The translations under genes were made by a program, and so were the position numbers. This document shows positions 5,565 to 9,149 of a DNA stretch of 9,149 bases, one piece after another. The stretch is from Myxococcales bacterium. Its GTDB lineage: Bacteria; Myxococcota_A; Polyangia; Polyangiales; Houyiibacteriaceae. Each line of letters opens with the position of its first letter. Position 1 is the stretch's first letter. The stretch covers positions 2,366,343-2,375,491 of the forward strand of contig CP070650.1 of NCBI GenBank assembly GCA_020354595.1, in the 5' to 3' direction. Under the pieces are notes generated by a model. The model made no database searches. It saw only the letters and a program-made list of their open reading frames with translations, and was not told the DNA's origin.

Positions 5565-6629
5565 GCCCCTCATGACGGTAAGTGATTTGATGTCGGAGAC
5601 GATCTGCGAGGCGACCTCGGTGTCGAGTTGGTACGTCGTCATGATGCTGAGCCGGTCCGCCCAAGCTCCGAACCGCTCGACTATCTTGGGCCCGATCTCC
5701 CTGGGCTCGCCGACGACGGCAAAGCGCTCACACATCTCGTCGGTGATGAGTTGCCCCATTTCCATCCATCGGTTCTCGCGGGTCATCTGCCTTAGCGTGG
5801 GGTGGAGGTCCCCCCAGCCTTCTGCTTCCAACGCCTTGGCGTAGATCGGCGTGGAGCCGTAGAACGCGATTTGGTATCGAGTGCGCGCCATGGCTTCGGC
5901 GTACTGCTGCTCGTTCGCGCCGGTCGCGATCATGCATTGCGCGGCGAGCTTCAGATCATCCCAGGTCCTACCACCTTCTTGGAGCCCTTCCTGAAGAGCC
6001 GGAAGCGTCGTTTCGCGTACGAACTTGTCCGTGGAAAACGGGATCACGATGAACCAGTCAGCCAGCTCGCCAGCGAGCCGAGTCATCGGCTTGCCAATGC
6101 CCCCGAGCATCAGCGGAGGCGGCCCATGTGGGTTTCGCTTCGGCGTGAACATCGGCTGCATCTTCGTGTGCCGGTAGTACTCGCCTTGGTAATTGAGCGG
6201 CGCGCCTGTCTGCCACGTGTGTTGAATCGCGCGAATCGCGCCGATCATGTCGCGCATGCGCGTGACGGGCTTGCCCCAAGGCATGCTGAAGCGCTTTTCG
6301 ATGTTGGGCTTTGCCTGTGTACCGAGGCCCAGGATGAAACGGCCCTTCGAGAGCATCTGCAGATCGTTGGCTTGGTAGGCCAGCGTCAACGGGTTCCTGG
6401 CGAATGCCACGGCGACCTGCGTGCTCAGGACCTGCGTCTCGGTGTGCTCCGCTGCGATGACGAACGGGATGAACCCGTCGCTCGAGCCTTCGAAGGTGTA
6501 GATGCCGTCGTACCCGATCTCCTCGAGCTCCTCGACCTTGGCGCGAACGTGGGCCATGTCTTCGAAGATGAGGCCCCCGTCGACGGCAATCGGGCTGCCT
6601 GGGATTGGTGGCGTCGCGTCCAGCGCCAT
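5559..6629 (-). CDS. LLM-class oxidoreductase, probably F420-dependent
   Basis: A 356-residue bacterial luciferase-like TIM-barrel protein. Features: GYDGIYTFEGSSDGFIP (39-55), TQVAVAFARNPLTLAYQANDLQ (70-91), the strongly diagnostic stretch LGLGTQAKPNIEKRFSMPW (101-119 region), PPLMLGGIGKPMTRLAGELADWF (about 170-193), and a late FAVVGEPREIG (303-313). I recognise this pattern from an actinobacterial-type F420-dependent LLM subfamily, so a deazaflavin F420 hydride transfer is more likely than an FMN monooxygenase; the cofactor is inference. The start is set at ATG 6627-6629, 2 nt after the aldehyde dehydrogenase stop; the open frame to 6665 would overlap that gene. The Shine-Dalgarno is weak (GGGCAAG), suggesting coupled translation. 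The stop overlaps the hydrolase start at 5559-5562. In context it may oxidise an alcohol or reduce or saturate a pathway intermediate. An FMN-dependent Baeyer-Villiger-type role cannot be excluded and would fit a hydrolase next door. Confidence 0.88.
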   Translation of the reverse strand: MALDATPPIPGSPIAVDGGLIFEDMAHVRAKVEELEEIGYDGIYTFEGSSDGFIPFVIAAEHTETQVLSTQVAVAFARNPLTLAYQANDLQMLSKGRFILGLGTQAKPNIEKRFSMPWGKPVTRMRDMIGAIRAIQHTWQTGAPLNYQGEYYRHTKMQPMFTPKRNPHGPPPLMLGGIGKPMTRLAGELADWFIVIPFSTDKFVRETTLPALQEGLQEGGRTWDDLKLAAQCMIATGANEQQYAEAMARTRYQIAFYGSTPIYAKALEAEGWGDLHPTLRQMTRENRWMEMGQLITDEMCERFAVVGEPREIGPKIVERFGAWADRLSIMTTYQLDTEVASQIVSDIKSLTVMRGS

Positions 6630-6631
6630 CG

Positions 6632-8185
6632 TTACTTGCCCATGAACCAGAGCTTCTTCAACCAAGTCCCGTAGATGTACTTGACCGCCTGTTCGAGCTC
6701 TTCAGCCGTCTTCTCGGTGTGCGGATACCAGTGCTGCTCGGTCTTCCGCTTCCATCGATCGATGATGATCGGCTGTTGGAACGTGTAGCCTCTCAGTGCG
6801 CCCTTGCCGTTGACCTGGCCGAGCCCGCTTTCCTTCATACCGCCAAATGGCGCTTCGAGAACGCCGTACGAGATCGAGGCGTCGTTGAGGTGGACCGAGC
6901 CCGTCTCCAGCTGTTTGGCAATCTCAATGCCTTTGTCGTCGTCCTCGGTCCAGACGCTCCCGCTGAGACCGTAGTCGGAATCGTTGGCCATGCGGATGGC
7001 TTCGTCCTCGTCCTTGACGCGCATGATCGACACGATTGGACCGAATGTCTCCTTTCGCATGATGTCCATCGAGTGGTCGACCTTGCGAATGTAGGTAGGC
7101 TTGTAGAACCAGCCGCCATTGTTGACCGCCTCACCGCCCACCACGATCTCGGCGCCTTTGCGCTTCGCGTCGGCGACGTGGCTCTCGATGATTGGAAGCT
7201 GGCGGTCCCAATACAGTGCGCCGACCTCCACGACCTCGTCGCTGTCCGCGCCGCCGTAGCGAACCTTACGCGATATCTCCTCGACCAAACGTTCGAACTC
7301 GTCCGCGACGCTCTCGACCACGTAGATCCGCTCCACGCCCATGCAAACGTGGCCGCTGTTCATCATGGAGTTGAACACGGCGCCGTTGGCCGCGCGTTCG
7401 AGGTCCGCGTCGGAGCAGACGATCATCGCGTCTTTCCCGCCCAGCTCGAGCGTGCAGGGAATCAACTGCTCCGCGCAGGCTGCCGCTATCTTCCGGCCCG
7501 TTGCAACGCTGCCCGTGAACGAGATCTTTTGAACTCCCGCTCGTACAAGCGCGGCGCCGGTTTCCCCATCCCCATGCAGAACCTGCACGACGTCCTGCGG
7601 CACGCCGGCCTCGTGCAGGATGCGGGCTGCCCAGTCGCCGCTTCGCGGCGCCACTTCGGACGGTTTGAGGAGAACCGCGTTGCCCGCAAGAACCGCCTGA
7701 ACGGTTGGATTGACCGCGAGTGCAAACGGCCCGTTCCACGGCGTGATGACGCCGACGACCCCCAGGGGCCGGTAGTGCATGACTAGCTTCTTCAGCGGCC
7801 GCATGAAACCGTGCAGCTTGCGCACTTCGTCGCTCAAGTCGCGTTCCGCGCAAGCGCACCAATGGTTGATCGCATCGCACGCGGCGATCACTTCGATCAT
7901 GATGGCTTCGGCGCGCGTCTTCCCGCAATCGTCTCGAAGCATCTGGATGACTTCCTCGCGCTGCTCTACCAGTCGGTCGACGGCGCCTCGGACGATGCGA
8001 GCGCGCTCGGCGACCGGGACCTTCGCCCATTCCTTCTGGGCTTCTCTCGCGCGCGCGAGGGCAGCCTCCACGTCCTCCTTCGTATTGACGGTGATCTCAT
8101 GGATCGGCTCGTTGTTCGAAGTGCTTCGAAGGCGGAGTCGGCGGTGACCGTCTGGGGTTGGGGAAAGGGGTTCGACGATAGCCAT
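6632..8185 (-). CDS. NAD(P)-dependent aldehyde dehydrogenase
   Basis: A 517-residue ALDH-superfamily enzyme oxidising an aldehyde to a carboxylate. Visible motifs: TPWN (148-151, N151 holding the thioacyl intermediate), KPSE (174-177, cofactor), FTGSVATGRKIA (223-234), ELGGKDA with general base E247, catalytic C281 in MNSGHVCMG, FGPIV, and PFGGMKESGLG near the C-terminus. All catalytic residues are present. The position two before the catalytic segment that is usually Gln (G-Q-x-C) is His here (G278-H279-V280-C281). The protein carries an extended C-terminal tail ending in the aromatic/basic WLKKLWFMGK (508-517), beyond the normal end of the fold. The ATG at 8183-8185 has AGGAGA (8194-8199) 8 nt upstream, a strong ribosome site in the 17-nt gap after the TetR gene. 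It ends 2 nt before the LLM gene. Likely role: turning a pathway aldehyde into the acid used by the ligase downstream (inference). Confidence 0.95.
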   Translation of the reverse strand: MAIVEPLSPTPDGHRRLRLRSTSNNEPIHEITVNTKEDVEAALARAREAQKEWAKVPVAERARIVRGAVDRLVEQREEVIQMLRDDCGKTRAEAIMIEVIAACDAINHWCACAERDLSDEVRKLHGFMRPLKKLVMHYRPLGVVGVITPWNGPFALAVNPTVQAVLAGNAVLLKPSEVAPRSGDWAARILHEAGVPQDVVQVLHGDGETGAALVRAGVQKISFTGSVATGRKIAAACAEQLIPCTLELGGKDAMIVCSDADLERAANGAVFNSMMNSGHVCMGVERIYVVESVADEFERLVEEISRKVRYGGADSDEVVEVGALYWDRQLPIIESHVADAKRKGAEIVVGGEAVNNGGWFYKPTYIRKVDHSMDIMRKETFGPIVSIMRVKDEDEAIRMANDSDYGLSGSVWTEDDDKGIEIAKQLETGSVHLNDASISYGVLEAPFGGMKESGLGQVNGKGALRGYTFQQPIIIDRWKRKTEQHWYPHTEKTAEELEQAVKYIYGTWLKKLWFMGK

Positions 8186-8193
8186 GTGGTTGT

Positions 8194-8199
8194 TCTCCT
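8194..8199 (-). promoter_or_regulatory. Ribosome binding site of the aldehyde dehydrogenase gene
   Basis: AGGAGA on the minus strand lies 8 nt before the ATG at 8183-8185, in the 17-nt gap after the TetR stop. It is one of the clearest Shine-Dalgarno sequences in the window and suggests the dehydrogenase is translated independently of the regulator. Confidence 0.75.
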
Positions 8200-8202
8200 A
8201 GG

Positions 8203-8844
8203 TCAGCTCTTTACTTCGTCTACGGCAAAATTCGGCCACGCGCAGACCGGGTGGTCGTCGGTGAGCACGTCGGCCACCCGAACGGCAAGGCAGGTCGATA
8301 GTTCTCGTGGAAAAGTGGTGATGCCGGTCGTCAGGAACAGAAGCACCGGTGGTGTGACTAGCCCGTTGAGCATGGTGCGGGCAAAGACGATCCGTTCCTC
8401 CGTCACGTCAGGCGCGACGTCTTTCAATCGTTCGTGAACTATCAGCTCCCAGCGCACGAGCAGATCTCTCAATGGTTCCCTTGGTAGGTCCTGCTGCGGC
8501 CCAAACACGATCGAGAAGAGGAACTTCGCGGTGTTGGGCTCAAGCTTCATGTTCTCCAAGGCGAGATCGATGACGTGCTTGAATACCTCGAATGGTGTGG
8601 CGGCTCGCGCCAGTGTGTCTTCGAGCGTGGCGCAGTACCGATCGTAGCGGTCGGTCACGAGCGCGACGAGCAAGTTTTCCTTGCTTCCGAAGAAATGATA
8701 GAGGCTCGGCGGCGAGCTGTTGGAATCGCGCACGATGTCGCGCACGCTCGTCCCGGCGAACCCGCGCTCTGCGAAGAGCTTTTCCGCCGAGTCGAGAATC
8801 GCTTCGCGCGTCCCTACCGTACGCTCGGTCGCCTGCTCCGTCAT
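8203..8844 (-). CDS. TetR/AcrR-family transcriptional regulator
   Basis: A 213-residue protein with the standard TetR N-terminal DNA-binding domain. Helix 1 is TREAILDSAEKLFAERGFAGTS (12-33), helix 2 SVRDIVRDSN (33-42), the recognition helix SPPSLYHFFGSKENLL (44-59). The ligand-binding domain (about 65-205) is diverged, as usual; it contains AKFLFSIVFGPQQDLPREP (106-123), a pattern resembling regulators that sense acyl or aromatic effectors, but the effector is unknown. It lies inside the operon it probably controls, 9 nt after the enoyl-CoA hydratase gene and 17 nt before the aldehyde dehydrogenase gene, all on the same strand, so it is likely co-transcribed and possibly autoregulated. No convincing palindromic operator is visible in either short gap; the operator is probably at the promoter right of the window. 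The ribosome site is weak. Family is certain; target and ligand are inference. Confidence 0.93.
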   Translation of the reverse strand: MTEQATERTVGTREAILDSAEKLFAERGFAGTSVRDIVRDSNSSPPSLYHFFGSKENLLVALVTDRYDRYCATLEDTLARAATPFEVFKHVIDLALENMKLEPNTAKFLFSIVFGPQQDLPREPLRDLLVRWELIVHERLKDVAPDVTEERIVFARTMLNGLVTPPVLLFLTTGITTFPRELSTCLAVRVADVLTDDHPVCAWPNFAVDEVKS

Positions 8845-8853
8845 TTCGCCGGC

Positions 8854-9149
8854 CTACTCTCCCGTGAAGTTCGGCTTCCGCTTTTCCATGAAGGCGGTCG
8901 GTCCTTCCTTGGCGTCCTTCGTTTTGAAGACCGGATTGCCGTTCTCCAAGTCGAGCTTCAGCGCATCGTCGATGTGCATCCCATCGCTTTGCACTAGAGT
9001 GCGCTTGACCGCCTGCACGGCAATTGGTCCGCAGGCGGCAACCCGGTCGGCGATCTCGAGTGCTTTGTCGAGCGCGCCGCCGCTCGGAACGACGTAGCCG
9101 ATCAATCCGTACTGGTACGCTTCCTGCGCGCTGAGACGCCTTCCTGAAA
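8854..9149 (-). CDS. Enoyl-CoA hydratase/isomerase family protein (5'-truncated at window edge)
   Basis: The C-terminal 97 residues of a crotonase-family protein. The frame is open to the window end (reading SGRRLSAQEAYQYGLIGYVVP), so the start lies to the right; the TTG at 9103-9105 is internal, not a start. What is seen: GRRLSAQEAYQYGLIGYVV, matching the conserved crotonase pattern GRRxSAxEAxxxGLVxxVVP, a helical region LDKALEIADRVAACGPIAVQAVKRTL, and the family ending AKEGPTAFMEKRKPNFTGE, which is typical of actinobacterial-type enoyl-CoA hydratases. The oxyanion-hole and catalytic glutamate residues lie outside the window, so hydratase, isomerase, hydrolase and decarboxylase activities of the superfamily cannot be told apart. 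It is the first visible gene of the minus-strand operon, 9 nt before the TetR gene. In context it would act on a CoA thioester in a beta-oxidation-like step. Confidence 0.9.
   Translation of the reverse strand, partial: SGRRLSAQEAYQYGLIGYVVPSGGALDKALEIADRVAACGPIAVQAVKRTLVQSDGMHIDDALKLDLENGNPVFKTKDAKEGPTAFMEKRKPNFTGE

Noticed and set aside
5563..5664. N-terminal extension of the alpha/beta hydrolase
   Set aside because: The extra residues are His/Arg-rich, lie within the LLM coding region and precede the fold; the starts near 5562 have the stop/start overlap and a ribosome site.
5802..6674. 290-residue open frame on the plus strand opposite the LLM gene
   Set aside because: Arg/His/Leu-rich composition without motifs, fully antisense to a well-supported gene.
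6605..7786. 393-residue open frame on the plus strand opposite the aldehyde dehydrogenase
   Set aside because: It lies antisense to a gene with every ALDH motif, has no recognisable domain, and long antisense frames are common in high-G+C coding DNA.
7266..8030. 254-residue Arg-rich open frame in another minus-strand frame of the ALDH gene
   Set aside because: The extreme Arg/Gly content is what an out-of-frame reading of G+C-rich codons gives; no domain seen.
8186..8202. Operator for the TetR protein in the gap before the ALDH gene
   Set aside because: Only a 6-bp palindrome (CCTAGG) is present, too short for a TetR operator, and the gap is largely taken by the ribosome site.
9103..9105. 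TTG as the start of the enoyl-CoA hydratase gene
   Set aside because: The upstream residues GRRLSAQEAYQYG are a conserved part of the crotonase fold, so the gene simply runs off the window.

Overview
The window is a fully coding stretch of a bacterial chromosome with high G+C (about 60% by eye). It holds eleven genes in two tightly packed, convergent transcription units. No RNA gene, insertion sequence, CRISPR array or intergenic gap longer than 17 bp is visible. The gene families are a Rieske oxygenase of the 3-ketosteroid 9-alpha-hydroxylase (KshA) type, an F420-type luciferase-like oxidoreductase, EthD, SDR, acyl-CoA synthetase and enoyl-CoA hydratase. This mix is typical of catabolic islands in actinobacteria and in other F420-using, high-G+C lineages such as Binatota-like or myxobacterium-like bacteria. 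The sequence alone does not settle which lineage this is.

Plus-strand unit (1-3086): a 5'-truncated KshA-like oxygenase alpha subunit, an SRPBCC/START-fold protein, a hot-dog acyl-CoA thioesterase, an NAD-type short-chain dehydrogenase and a two-half EthD-like protein. Three of the four junctions are ATGA stop/start overlaps and the fourth is a 10-bp gap, so this is almost certainly one operon. Its promoter lies left of the window.

Minus-strand unit (9149 down to 3083): a truncated enoyl-CoA hydratase, a TetR regulator, an aldehyde dehydrogenase, a luciferase-like (LLM) F420-dependent oxidoreductase, a serine alpha/beta hydrolase and an AMP-forming acyl-CoA synthetase. Gaps run from 17 bp down to 4-bp overlaps, and the promoter lies right of the window. 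The two units meet at 3083-3086, where their stop codons physically overlap, leaving no room for a terminator.

Taken together the genes look like a peripheral catabolic pathway for a hydrophobic compound (steroid-, terpenoid- or alicyclic-like), feeding CoA thioesters into beta-oxidation. The oxygenase hydroxylates, the SDR and LLM enzymes change the oxidation state of alcohol or carbonyl groups, the hydrolase opens an ester or C-C bond, the aldehyde dehydrogenase makes an acid, the ligase activates it, the hydratase processes it and the thioesterase can release CoA. The substrate is inference. The families are well supported by motifs, but this particular gene combination is not one I can match to a named pathway.
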